From Betaproteobacteria bacterium (GTDB lineage: Bacteria > Pseudomonadota > Gammaproteobacteria > Burkholderiales > Casimicrobiaceae), in contig JAAFJO010000008.1 in assembly GCA_013298145.1 (NCBI GenBank), positions 1 to 64,000 on the forward strand: a stretch of 64,000 nt of DNA. Direction: 5' to 3'. Below are positions 1 to 8,267 of the stretch, in pieces. Each line of letters opens with the position of its first letter. Within the stretch, counting starts at the first letter, position 1. The notes under the pieces are model-generated. The model worked only from the letters and a program-made list of their open reading frames with translations. It was not told the origin of the DNA and did not search any database. A program made the position numbers and the translations under genes.

Positions 1-357
1 ATCCGGGGTGAGAGCGGGAGCTACAACACCAATGGACATGGGTCCCTACGCTTGTGCAGTGTAGCTATCCGGGGTGAGAGCGGGAGCTACAACTACGCAA
101 CCGCGATTGTCGCCCTCAGCAATAGTGTAGCTATCCGGGGTGAGAGCGGGAGCTACAACGGGTCTGAACGCGTCCTGCTGTGACCAGCTAGTGTAGCTAT
201 CCGGGGTGAGAGCGGGAGCTACAACTGCGGCGATCAAACTCAGCGGCTTCGCGCCAGTGTAGCTATCCGGGGTGAGAGCGGGAGCTACAACCCATATTAC
301 TCGCTTATCTAGGTCTTTTTCAGTGTAGCTATCCGGGGTGAGAGCGGGAGCTACAAC
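1..357 (-). CRISPR. CRISPR array, II-C-like repeat, cut by the window edge
   Basis: One 36-bp repeat is present six times: truncated at 1-27, complete at 58-93, 124-159, 190-225, 256-291 and 322-357. The period is exactly 66 bp, so each of the five visible spacers (28-57, 94-123, 160-189, 226-255, 292-321) is 30 bp. The visible repeats are identical and the spacers are unrelated to one another. On the minus strand the repeat begins GTTGTAGCTCCCGC and ends GCTACACT, very like repeats of Neisseria-type II-C (Cas9) systems, and 36/30 spacing also fits that subtype. The minus-strand crRNA sense is inferred from this resemblance. No cas gene or tracrRNA is seen in the window; they would lie left of base 1. 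The right boundary is sharp, as no further repeat follows 357. Confidence 0.97.
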
Positions 358-407
358 GATTTGAATCGACGGGCTTGCTTGCGCTCGCTGATCCGTCGCT
401 TCAAATC
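358..407. repeat. Long hairpin abutting the CRISPR array
   Basis: Immediately after the last repeat, 358-372 and 393-407 form 15-bp inverted arms (GATTTGAATCGACGG against its complement) with one mismatch and a 20-nt loop. It lies in the 66 bp between the array and the stop codon of the hydroxylase gene. There is no T-run on either side, so it is not a canonical intrinsic terminator. It could stop or process read-through from the hydroxylase gene into the array, but this is inference. Confidence 0.7.
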
Positions 408-423
408 GCCGAGCGCTTCGCGC

Positions 424-1332
424 TCATGGTTTGGCAAGGATGCTGTCGCCCGCTTTCGCCCGTTTCCTCAAATTCTCCGTCGTCGGGCCGTTGCCATCCG
501 GTTGCCATCCGGGTGGGGCGAAGCCGAAGCCGATTACGTCGCGAATGCTGCGTGCGGTCTTGAGATCGCGAAAGAGGTCTCGCCAGGGGCGAAACACAAT
601 CGCGAGCGGGTTGTGTGTTTCGATGGGTTGCACCCAGCCGTAGATCGGTTTTTCTTCGTCGCGTTCGGGGATGTAGGTGCCGAATAGGCGATCAAAGATG
701 ACGAGCACGCCGCCGTAATTCGCGTCTAGGTATTCGACGTTTGACGCGTGATGCACGCGATGGGCGGAGGGCGTGTTCAAGATGCCTTCAAGGAAGCCCA
801 ATTTGGGAATCCATTCGGCATGAATCCAGAATTGATAGAGCAGATTGATGCTGAGCGCGATGGCGACCAATGCTGGGGGGAAGCCGAGCCAAGCAATCGG
901 CACAAAGAAGATGAGCGATAGCGTGATGCGCCCCGTCCAGCCGAGGCGATAGGCGGTGGAAAGCGTGAATTCGTTTGGCGAGTGATGAACGCTGTGATTC
1001 AGCCACCACAGGCGCACGCGATGGCTCGCGCGATGAAACCAGTAGTACGCGAATTCCAGAATGAAGAAGAGCGCGACGTACGCGGGCCAATCGCGCAAAT
1101 TCCAATCGATCAAGCGGTGTTCATAAAGCCAAAACGCGCCGGGAAATGCAATCGCAATCGGCACGAAATCGGCAACGCGACGACCCACGGCGATGAAGAG
1201 CGATGCGAAATAGCTTTTCCAGTTGTAGCCGCGTTGCGCAATGTATGCGAGCACGAGCCCTTCGATCAGCGCGGCGCTGAGGGCGACGGCGGCGATGATG
1301 AGATAAATCGTGCGGTATTCGGCTGGGTTCAT
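424..1332 (-). CDS. Fatty acid hydroxylase / sterol desaturase family membrane protein
   Basis: Integral membrane di-iron oxygenase of the fatty acid hydroxylase superfamily, which hydroxylates or desaturates lipid substrates; the substrate here is unknown. The 302-residue protein has hydrophobic segments near residues 8-30, 45-70, 85-98 and 135-170. It also has the histidine clusters that bind iron: HRASH at 100-104, HSVHH at 113-117 and HRVHH at 191-195, with a further His at 171. Length is normal for bacterial members. It stands alone and reads toward the CRISPR array, ending 66 bp before the first repeat. Start is ATG at 1332. Confidence 0.9.
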   Translation of the reverse strand: MNPAEYRTIYLIIAAVALSAALIEGLVLAYIAQRGYNWKSYFASLFIAVGRRVADFVPIAIAFPGAFWLYEHRLIDWNLRDWPAYVALFFILEFAYYWFHRASHRVRLWWLNHSVHHSPNEFTLSTAYRLGWTGRITLSLIFFVPIAWLGFPPALVAIALSINLLYQFWIHAEWIPKLGFLEGILNTPSAHRVHHASNVEYLDANYGGVLVIFDRLFGTYIPERDEEKPIYGWVQPIETHNPLAIVFRPWRDLFRDLKTARSIRDVIGFGFAPPGWQPDGNGPTTENLRKRAKAGDSILAKP

Positions 1333-2010
1333 GGATGCAAATTATCGGTGTTCGATTGGGCGGCTTCGGGGAGCAACGCGTGTGAAGGCACGAGCAATCA
1401 GGCTTCGGCGGAGAAATTGCATTGCGTTGTGTGACCGAAGCACCCGATGCGATCTAATGCAATACGCGGTCACGAGCTGACTATTTCACTGTACGCTCCA
1501 ATATATTGGGGCTAAACAGTTATTTATATTAATTCCAACGCCTATATTTTTTAAGCCTTAGCCTCAATTAAATTTGAGCTTAGCGCGATTAGCTTTTGGT
1601 TATTTTAGTTGTAAACGTTCATACGACTCGGCGTGCGCTCGCTTTTGCAGGATACCCAATCCGTGGCGTTGAATCATGTAATCACGAATCGCGGGGCAGT
1701 GGGTGCGGGTCGCGCCAGGTGGGAAACTGATTCCGCCGACGACGGCGGCACCGTTGATGCCACGAGCGACTTGCGTGCCCATGCGCGAATCGGCAATCGT
1801 GACTGTTATGTCGCGAGTGCGTTATTTCGGTAGCGCAGCGAGAGACGACACGCCGCTGTGAAGCGCGAATAACACATGACTTAGAACGACCGTTTTATTA
1901 GGGCTCAGCGCACTTTTCGCAGTTTCTTGGTCAGACGCACTAACGTTCGGTTAGCCCGTACAAAACAACGCTTTCGCCGCAGAGCTTTGTTTCCGGCACT
2001 TTGCTCACGA
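1333..2010. other. 678-bp stretch without a convincing gene
   Basis: Between the hydroxylase start and the MgtE stop. It holds an AT-rich, GCTA-rich tract at about 1480-1615, with the perfect palindrome CCAATATATTGG at 1498-1509 and a CTCAA/TTGAG inverted repeat at 1563-1578. GTGACCG near 1430 is repeated in inverted form near 1467. One short ORF (1600-1782) may be a gene remnant. Nothing else recognisable. Confidence 0.6.
1600..1782 (-). CDS. Small ORF of unknown function, possible remnant
   Basis: A 60-codon ORF that I do not recognise. The frame stays open upstream of its ATG for 12 more codons, to a TAA, so it could be the end of a longer lost gene. The peptide is not low-complexity (contains GGISFPP and RDYMIQRHG) and has no signal peptide or membrane segment. 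No clear ribosome binding site precedes the ATG, and an AT-rich tract begins at its stop codon. A chance ORF is quite possible. Confidence 0.2.
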   Translation of the reverse strand: MGTQVARGINGAAVVGGISFPPGATRTHCPAIRDYMIQRHGLGILQKRAHAESYERLQLK

Positions 2011-3480
2011 TCAACCGGGTGAACGCAGCAAAAAGATCGTCGCAAGCCCCAAGAAGATGAAGAAGCCGCCGGTATCGGTAACGGCCGTTAGCAAAACGCT
2101 GCCGCCTTGCGCGGGATCTCTGCCGCTCTTGTGACGCCACATGGGGATGACGACGCCCATGATTGACGCGAGCACTAGGTTTAACGTCATCGCTCCAGTG
2201 AGCACGAGGCCCAGGCCCCAGCTCTTTTCAAGCAACCCGATCACGATGCCGATGATGCCGCCGAAAATCACGCCGTTTAGCAGCGCGACGCTAATTTCTT
2301 TTCGGATCAAACGACGGAAATGTTCGCTGCCGATTTGCCCGAGCGCGATGGCGCGCGCGATCATGGTGAGCGTTTGGTTGCCGGAGTTGCCGCCGATTCC
2401 GGCGACGATCGTTTGCAATACGGCGAGTACGGCGAGCTTTTCGATGGAGCCTTGGAACAAATCGGTCGCGCGTGAGGCGATAAAGGCGGTGACAAGGTTT
2501 AGCGCAAGCCATTGCCAACGGTTTTTCACGCTCTTCCACACGCTCGCGAACACGTCTTCTTCTTCGCGCAAACCGGCGACTTTACGCGCATCTTCTTCGG
2601 CGCTTTCGCGCACGAAATCGAGCACTTCAGAAACGGTAACACGGCCGACAAGCTCGCCATGCGCATCGACCACAGGCGCGGAAACAAGATCGTAGCGTTC
2701 GAACGCGGCGGCAGCGGTGTCGGCATGATCGGTGGCCTCAAACCGAATCGGCGGCTCGATCATGACATCGCTCACGAGCTTGTCTTCATCAGTCACAAGA
2801 ATGACGTTAGTGGGCACAACGCCGAGCAATTTCTCGCCTCGATCGATCACGAACACCTGATCGGTATTGGCGGGCAATTCATCAAAACGACGCAAGTAGC
2901 GCATCACGACTTCAAGCGTGACATCGGCGCGCACCTCGATCATGTCGAAATCCATGAGTGCGCCGACCATGTCTTCTTCGTACGACATGGCTTGCCGAAG
3001 CTGTTCGCGCTCTTCGGGATCGAGCGCTTTTTTGACTTCTTCAACGACTTCGTCGGGCAGATCCGGCGCGAGCTCGGCGATCTCTTCCGCGTCCAGCGTG
3101 GCGGCCGCAGCCACCAGCTCGGGCGCGTCCATGCTCGCGATGAGGCTTTCGCGAACGGCATCCGAAGTTTCAACAAGGATGTCGCCATCGCGCTCGGCTT
3201 TGACCATATCCCAAACGAACATCCGCTCGTCAAGCGGCAGCGCTTCCAGGATGTGCGCAACGTCTGCGGGGTGAAGCGCCTCTAGCCTTGCGCGCAGCTC
3301 GGAGAGTACGGTTGCAATGACAGGGCTGCTGGGCGCCGATTCCAGCGCATCGCTAAGACTAGCCGCAAAACCCGAAAGCAGTCGATACTGCCTAACGAGG
3401 GCGACGACGTCAGCTAGGGCTTCCGACAGCGCATCATCCACGCTCGCAGATAGCGACTCTTTTTCGAGAGCTTCGGACAT
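2011..3480 (-). CDS. mgtE: Magnesium transporter MgtE
   Basis: Mg2+ channel/transporter of the inner membrane. The 489 residues show the MgtE architecture. A helical, acidic N domain spans about 60-175 (ALHPADVAHILEALP, then repeated E/D-rich helices). Two CBS domains span about 180-305. A C-terminal pore of five hydrophobic helices spans about 330-485, with the conserved GGNSGNQ and a TDTGGFF stretch. In the family the N and CBS domains sense cytoplasmic Mg2+ and close the pore. No M-box-type leader could be recognised upstream. Start ATG at 3480; single-gene unit downstream of mtgA. Confidence 0.96.
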   Translation of the reverse strand: MSEALEKESLSASVDDALSEALADVVALVRQYRLLSGFAASLSDALESAPSSPVIATVLSELRARLEALHPADVAHILEALPLDERMFVWDMVKAERDGDILVETSDAVRESLIASMDAPELVAAAATLDAEEIAELAPDLPDEVVEEVKKALDPEEREQLRQAMSYEEDMVGALMDFDMIEVRADVTLEVVMRYLRRFDELPANTDQVFVIDRGEKLLGVVPTNVILVTDEDKLVSDVMIEPPIRFEATDHADTAAAAFERYDLVSAPVVDAHGELVGRVTVSEVLDFVRESAEEDARKVAGLREEEDVFASVWKSVKNRWQWLALNLVTAFIASRATDLFQGSIEKLAVLAVLQTIVAGIGGNSGNQTLTMIARAIALGQIGSEHFRRLIRKEISVALLNGVIFGGIIGIVIGLLEKSWGLGLVLTGAMTLNLVLASIMGVVIPMWRHKSGRDPAQGGSVLLTAVTDTGGFFIFLGLATIFLLRSPG

Positions 3481-3647
3481 GGATGGGTGACGTCCAATGA
3501 AATGAATACAAACAACGGAAATTTATTCTAGCCGCGCTTCGATTCGCGAGCGGAAATGTTTGCGGCGCGTTGTCATGCGGGCGTAGCGAATTCGCAATGT
3601 GTCGGAAACGTCTGCGCGGGTGAGCTCCGAACTGGCTGCTTCGGCGG

Positions 3648-4349
3648 CTACTCCGGTAGCTCCACCTGCGGCATCCGCGCGACGATAATGCCGATCTTTT
3701 TGCGCAGGCCCGGTGCATTGCCGTTGCGCTCGTAGAAGCGCGGGTTTGGTGCCATAGCGGCAAGACGCGCGGCTTGATCAGCAGAAAGCTGCGACGCGCT
3801 GATGCCGAAATAGCGACGCGAAGCCGCTTCAGCCCCGAAAACGCCGTTGCCCCACTCAATTACGTTGAGATAGAGCTCAAGGATTCTTTCTTTATCGAGT
3901 GTGTATTCGAGCATGAGCGTGATGATTGCTTCTTGCCCTTTTCGCAAATACGATTTTTCAGGGGAGAGAAACAGGTTCTTCGCGAGCTGTTGCGTAATCG
4001 TCGAACCGCCCGCGACATAGCGGCCTCGGGATTTGTTTTTCTCAATCGCGAGCTGAATGCCTTCCCAATCGAAACCCTCATGCTCAACAAACTTGGAGTC
4101 TTCGGCGGCAATCATCGCGCGCTTCAGGTTGCGTGAAATCTTTGTGTAATCTACCCACTGATAGCGCAGCGATGCATCTGGTTTTTTCTCGCGCGCTTCG
4201 CCCAAGCGGTGCGACATAAAAGCGGTGCGCTGCGGCGGGTGCTCGGCATACCAGAGCACGAGTGCGTAGAAATAAACCTGCACCGCCATGAACATAACGA
4301 CGCACGACAAGAGCACGGCAAGGAAAGCACGCCCAAGCAGTCTGCCCAT
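3648..4349 (-). CDS. mtgA: Monofunctional peptidoglycan transglycosylase
   Basis: Family 51 glycosyltransferase that polymerises glycan strands from lipid II at the outer face of the inner membrane, without a transpeptidase domain. One N-terminal membrane helix (about 10-34) is followed by the GT51 motifs: IAAEDSKFVEHEGFDW with the catalytic Glu, GGSTITQQLAKNL, and later YLNVIEWGNGVFG. The 233-residue length matches MtgA. Its ATG directly follows the stop codon of the TonB-like gene, so the two are probably co-transcribed and translated together. Confidence 0.96.
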   Translation of the reverse strand: MGRLLGRAFLAVLLSCVVMFMAVQVYFYALVLWYAEHPPQRTAFMSHRLGEAREKKPDASLRYQWVDYTKISRNLKRAMIAAEDSKFVEHEGFDWEGIQLAIEKNKSRGRYVAGGSTITQQLAKNLFLSPEKSYLRKGQEAIITLMLEYTLDKERILELYLNVIEWGNGVFGAEAASRRYFGISASQLSADQAARLAAMAPNPRFYERNGNAPGLRKKIGIIVARMPQVELPE

Positions 4350-5276
4350 TTAGTTTGCCGACGGGAACGCGCCGCCGCGGCTTTCAAGGCCGCCTTCGCG
4401 CGTAAAGCTCCACGTACGTGTGATGTAGAGAATGTCGGTGTCAGCGCGCACGTCGGATGGAAACGGCGCATAGGGGGCGGCGCGTTCAACAATTTTTAGC
4501 GCTGCAGCATCTAGGATGCGTTGGCCGGAAGGGCGATCAATCTCGACCGATTCGATGCGCCCGTCGGCTTTGATGCCTACGGTGAGCACGAGCGAGCCGT
4601 GAATCTTTCGTTCACGCGCGGCGGCGGGATAATTTTCGTTACCGACGCGCTCAACCTTTTGCCGCCAGTCTTCAACGTAGCGTGCGAAGCGATATTCAGC
4701 GGCGCGCGCGCCAATGTGGCGCTTCTTCGGCCGTTGCTGATACTGATCAAATTCGCGTGAAATCTGGGCTTCCAAGCGCTGCAATTCGAGCGCCTTTTCC
4801 GAGAGCTGCTTCATCGTATTCGCAGCTTCGGTTTTCGTGGAATCGGATGCTTCGCGTTGATTCGCCGCTTGCGACTTACTTTTGAGCTGGCGCATCAGTT
4901 CGCGGGTTTCCCGCTCCAGCGCTTGCACTTGCTCTTGAGCGAGCGCGAGCTGCGTTTGCTGCGCATCAATGGCGGCGCGCGGCAGCGGTGAGCTTAAGCG
5001 GCGTTTGGCATCGGTATTGCCACCGCCATCCAGATTGGCTTGCGCCAGGAAATCGGCCTTGGTTGGCCGCGTGTTGGTCTTTGCGTTGACCAGTGAAACT
5101 TCGAGCGGTGGCGAATTCGAAGGCGATCTAAAGAGCTTCGGAAGCTCAAAATGGATCGAAAGCACAATCGCATGCGCCGCAACGGATGCCATCACCGTCC
5201 ACGTAAGAAGCGGACTTAGCTTCGCCGCGACGCTCGGCCGCGGGTAGATGATGGGTTTGTGAGACTTACTGCGCAC
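4350..5276 (-). CDS. TonB-like energy transducer
   Basis: Inner-membrane-anchored periplasmic protein with one TM segment (about 22-40), a long Gln/Glu-rich coiled coil (about 100-185) and a C-terminal TonB domain (about 200-290, with YPAAARERKIHGSLVL). It lacks the Pro-rich rod of classical TonB; the coiled coil takes its place, as in TolA. No exbB/exbD lies beside it, though tolQR are about 10 kb away. The start is GTG at 5276. It is followed without a gap by mtgA, a pairing that suggests an envelope role. A specific iron-uptake role is not supported by the context. Confidence 0.85.
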   Translation of the reverse strand: MRSKSHKPIIYPRPSVAAKLSPLLTWTVMASVAAHAIVLSIHFELPKLFRSPSNSPPLEVSLVNAKTNTRPTKADFLAQANLDGGGNTDAKRRLSSPLPRAAIDAQQTQLALAQEQVQALERETRELMRQLKSKSQAANQREASDSTKTEAANTMKQLSEKALELQRLEAQISREFDQYQQRPKKRHIGARAAEYRFARYVEDWRQKVERVGNENYPAAARERKIHGSLVLTVGIKADGRIESVEIDRPSGQRILDAAALKIVERAAPYAPFPSDVRADTDILYITRTWSFTREGGLESRGGAFPSAN

Positions 5277-5323
5277 TCGCCGATTTTATGGGCGATTCAC
5301 GTTATGCGGACGTGACCGGGCTG

Positions 5324-7171
5324 TCAAACGGTATCGATGAAGCGTGTATGCAACGCGGGCTCAAGTAAGTCGATTTCAGCAACCGCCAGTAATACACGGG
5401 TGCCGGGCTCTTTCGCCGTCATGTCACTGATACGTTGCACAATCGGCAAATGGTCAAATCGAACCAGGTTTTCACGAATGACACTTGCCGTAACGCGCTC
5501 GATTTTTTCTTGCACGAGATAGCGCAAACACCAGTAAAACTCCATTTGCTGCTGAAAATCTGCATAAATAGAATAAGTGGCGTCAAAGTCGGCGATCGCG
5601 GCCATCACCAACGCGTCACCACGTGCATAGACCGGCGATTCGCCACGAATCGCGGCGATGATCTGTCGCTGGTTGAGTAAATCGGAAAAACGCCGCAATG
5701 GCGAGGTCGCCCACAAATAGTTCGGCACGTTTAAGCCTTCGTGCGGGCCAGGCTGCGAACTCATTTTCGTCTTGCCCGCGCCTTGAACGCGATACATCGC
5801 AATCAGCCCGCGTTCGGCGAGCTGCTTGGCCCACGCAACGTTTGCGTAAATCATGAGCTCAGAGACGATGACATCAATCGCCGAGCCACGCTCGCGCGGT
5901 TTGATTTCGATGCGCGCGTCGGCAGCATCAGGCTCGCCGATCACATCGAAGTTGTAGTCAATCCGATTGCCTTGCGCATTCTGCTCGGCACGCACCGATT
6001 GAAGCTGCGCGCATAGGCGGAACAAAAGTCGCAAGTCGCTCGCAAACGGAACCGATTCGTCACCCGGTTCCATCCAACTGCTCGCTTCGAGCGCGGGAAT
6101 GCGCAGGTTCTCGGCAATCGTCACTGACTCTACCTTCGAGTGCTGCGATTTGATTTCGAGCGCTGCATCAAGCTCAAGGTAGAGCGAAACGGCCGGCACA
6201 ACGCGACCCGCGTCGAGAGAGAACACGCTCACCGCCGCCTCAGGAAGCATGGTGATTTTTCTGCCTGGCATGTACACCGTAGACAAGCGATCGCGGGCGA
6301 CCCGATCAAGCGACGAGTTGGGGGCAATGCCGAGCGCTGGCGCTGCGATGTGGATGCCGACACGATAGCCGGTATCGGTGCGCTCGACTGAAAACGCATC
6401 ATCAATCTCTGTCGTGGAATCATCATCAATGCTGAATGCGCGTACCGATGCTTGCGGTAGCGACTCAGGAAGCGCCAACGGATCGTGCGCGGGGAACTCG
6501 GTTCCCTTCGGAAAGGTATTGAGCAGAAACTTACCGAAGTGAAGCGCATGTGTTGAGTGGATCACGCCGCACTTCGAGAGAAGCGCGACGGGCGCCATCC
6601 GCGCTCGCTCAACGGCTGCGCTGAGCGCCTTGTATTCCAGCGTTTGCTTGTCTGGCGCGAACAACAGGCGAAGCCACTGCGACGCGATTGCATCTGGCGC
6701 GTTGCCGGCAACGAGATCACTCACCCATTGCTCAATCTGAGCGGCTTCTCTTGCTTTGCGTTCGGCGCCCGCCAATGCAGCTTTGAGTGACGCTTCTGGC
6801 GCGGGGCGATAAATGCCCTTGCCGCGCTTGTAGAAATACATTGGCGCACTATGCAATGCGAGCAGCGTTGCACAAACTTGTTCGTCGTTCGACGATTCGC
6901 CGAAGTAAAGCTCAGCGTATTCGGTGAACGGCTTTTCGGCATCAGCATCGGCGCTTTCCCACAAAAGCGTGAGGTCCATCGATTCGCGCAGCGCTTCAGC
7001 TTTTGCTTTTAGATCCCAAGTATCTTTGGACTCACGCAGCAAAAGTATGTTGGTTGACTTGACTTTTAATCGGCGGCCTTCCCGGGTTTCTATCTGGGAT
7101 GAAGCCTCGGAAGTTGCAAGTACGTTACCGAATTTGAGTTGACCGTCGTCTTCGAAGAGTGCGCTTTTCAT
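5324..7171 (-). CDS. RNB-domain 3'-5' exoribonuclease (RNase II family)
   Basis: Hydrolytic exoribonuclease of the RNase II/R superfamily. The RNB catalytic domain begins at about residue 240, with the metal-binding acidic cluster FSIDDDSTTEIDDAF at 246-260. The residue matching Asp207 of E. coli RNase II is Glu here. At 615 residues it is shorter than RNase R, and I see no obvious C-terminal S1 domain, so I assign it only to the family. Its ATG overlaps the stop of the upstream 5'-nucleotidase gene by 4 bases (7168-7171), implying translational coupling. The tonB-like gene follows 47 bp downstream. Confidence 0.9.
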   Translation of the reverse strand: MKSALFEDDGQLKFGNVLATSEASSQIETREGRRLKVKSTNILLLRESKDTWDLKAKAEALRESMDLTLLWESADADAEKPFTEYAELYFGESSNDEQVCATLLALHSAPMYFYKRGKGIYRPAPEASLKAALAGAERKAREAAQIEQWVSDLVAGNAPDAIASQWLRLLFAPDKQTLEYKALSAAVERARMAPVALLSKCGVIHSTHALHFGKFLLNTFPKGTEFPAHDPLALPESLPQASVRAFSIDDDSTTEIDDAFSVERTDTGYRVGIHIAAPALGIAPNSSLDRVARDRLSTVYMPGRKITMLPEAAVSVFSLDAGRVVPAVSLYLELDAALEIKSQHSKVESVTIAENLRIPALEASSWMEPGDESVPFASDLRLLFRLCAQLQSVRAEQNAQGNRIDYNFDVIGEPDAADARIEIKPRERGSAIDVIVSELMIYANVAWAKQLAERGLIAMYRVQGAGKTKMSSQPGPHEGLNVPNYLWATSPLRRFSDLLNQRQIIAAIRGESPVYARGDALVMAAIADFDATYSIYADFQQQMEFYWCLRYLVQEKIERVTASVIRENLVRFDHLPIVQRISDMTAKEPGTRVLLAVAEIDLLEPALHTRFIDTV

Positions 7172-8079
7172 TGAGTGCTATTGGTGATGCCATGCGGCAC
7201 GTGACCGGCGGCAACGAATCGCGTCGCCGAGTCAACGTGTCGCCGCTGGTCGTCAAAAAAGATATCCGCGCCGAAGGCGCGAAGAAATTCCGCTTTGTCG
7301 AGACCGCCTAAAAATAGCGATTCGTCGATGCGGATTCCCCACTTGCGAAGCGTGCGAATCACTCGCTCATGAGCGGGTGCGCTGCGCGCTGTGACAAGTG
7401 CGGTACGAATGGGTTGCTGATCGCGAGGGAACTCCGTTTGGATGCGATGAAGCGCTTGGAGGAAGCCACGAAACGGACCGCCCTCAAGCGGACGCGCCGC
7501 CGCTGCTTTTTCTGATTCGGTAAACGCGTCTAACCCATCAGATTGGTAAATCCGTTCGGCCTCGTCCGAGAAAAGCACCGCGTCGCCGTCGAAGGCAATC
7601 CGCAGCTCTTCTCGCTTTGTGCCGTTGTCTTCTTCGCGGATCACGCGCGGAAAGATGGTTGCCGCGGCATGCCCTGATTCGAGCGCATGTTTTACGTCTT
7701 CCGCGTCCGCCGATAGGAAGAGATGCGATCCCAGTGCAGCAACGTAGCGAGAGGTATCAGTGCCGCCTGTAAAAACCGCTCGCGTAATCGCTAAGCCGTA
7801 ATGCTCGATGGAATTGAACACCCGAAGCCCAGTGTCTGCACTGTTTCGAGAAAGTAATACGACTTCAACGTACACACGCTGGTCAACATTCAGGCGCAAA
7901 AGCTTTCGTACCAGATCGAATGCGACGCCCGGATTTAGAAGAATCGATTCGCGTTCAACTTGATGGGCTTGATACGCTTCAACGCCATCACGCTCATAAA
8001 TCGCATGACTCTCTGAAAGATCAAAGAGCGCACGGGATGAAATCGCAATCACTAAACGATCGTCGAGCGAAACGGCCAT
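7168..8079 (-). CDS. 5'-nucleotidase (cytosolic NT5C1-like family)
   Basis: 303-residue protein resembling the 5'-nucleotidase family related to eukaryotic cytosolic 5'-nucleotidase I, expected to dephosphorylate nucleoside monophosphates. Supporting patterns are the N-terminal LVIAISSRALFDL, the VVLLSRNSADTGLRVFNSI segment, FDGDAVLFSDEAE (an Asp-rich HAD-like motif near 165-175) and the C-terminal GADIFFDDQ. No signal peptide, so cytoplasmic. It overlaps the RNB exonuclease start by 4 bases; an RNase and a nucleotidase coupled in this way would act consecutively in RNA turnover (inference). Confidence 0.88.
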   Translation of the reverse strand: MAVSLDDRLVIAISSRALFDLSESHAIYERDGVEAYQAHQVERESILLNPGVAFDLVRKLLRLNVDQRVYVEVVLLSRNSADTGLRVFNSIEHYGLAITRAVFTGGTDTSRYVAALGSHLFLSADAEDVKHALESGHAAATIFPRVIREEDNGTKREELRIAFDGDAVLFSDEAERIYQSDGLDAFTESEKAAAARPLEGGPFRGFLQALHRIQTEFPRDQQPIRTALVTARSAPAHERVIRTLRKWGIRIDESLFLGGLDKAEFLRAFGADIFFDDQRRHVDSATRFVAAGHVPHGITNSTQ

Positions 8080-8267
8080 GAATAAACGAAATCCAATCGA
8101 GTAGCGGTGGGCAGAATGAGCGCCAGGAGACGCGGGATGACAGTGTTCGCGATCAGATCAACGCTTCAGGCTGAGAGTGCTCATGACCCATCATCGCGGG
8201 CGCACAGAAAGCGTTGTCTAGTGTCGGTGAGTTCTGCCGCCCAATTGTAGTGGTGCACGCAATAGCG

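Noticed and set aside
46..237. 63-codon minus-strand ORF with repeated VVAPALTPDSYT
   Set aside because: It is a translation of the CRISPR repeats; the 66-bp period is a multiple of three so the frame stays open.
388..423. A further degenerate CRISPR repeat one period after 322-357
   Set aside because: No similarity to the repeat; the array ends at 357.
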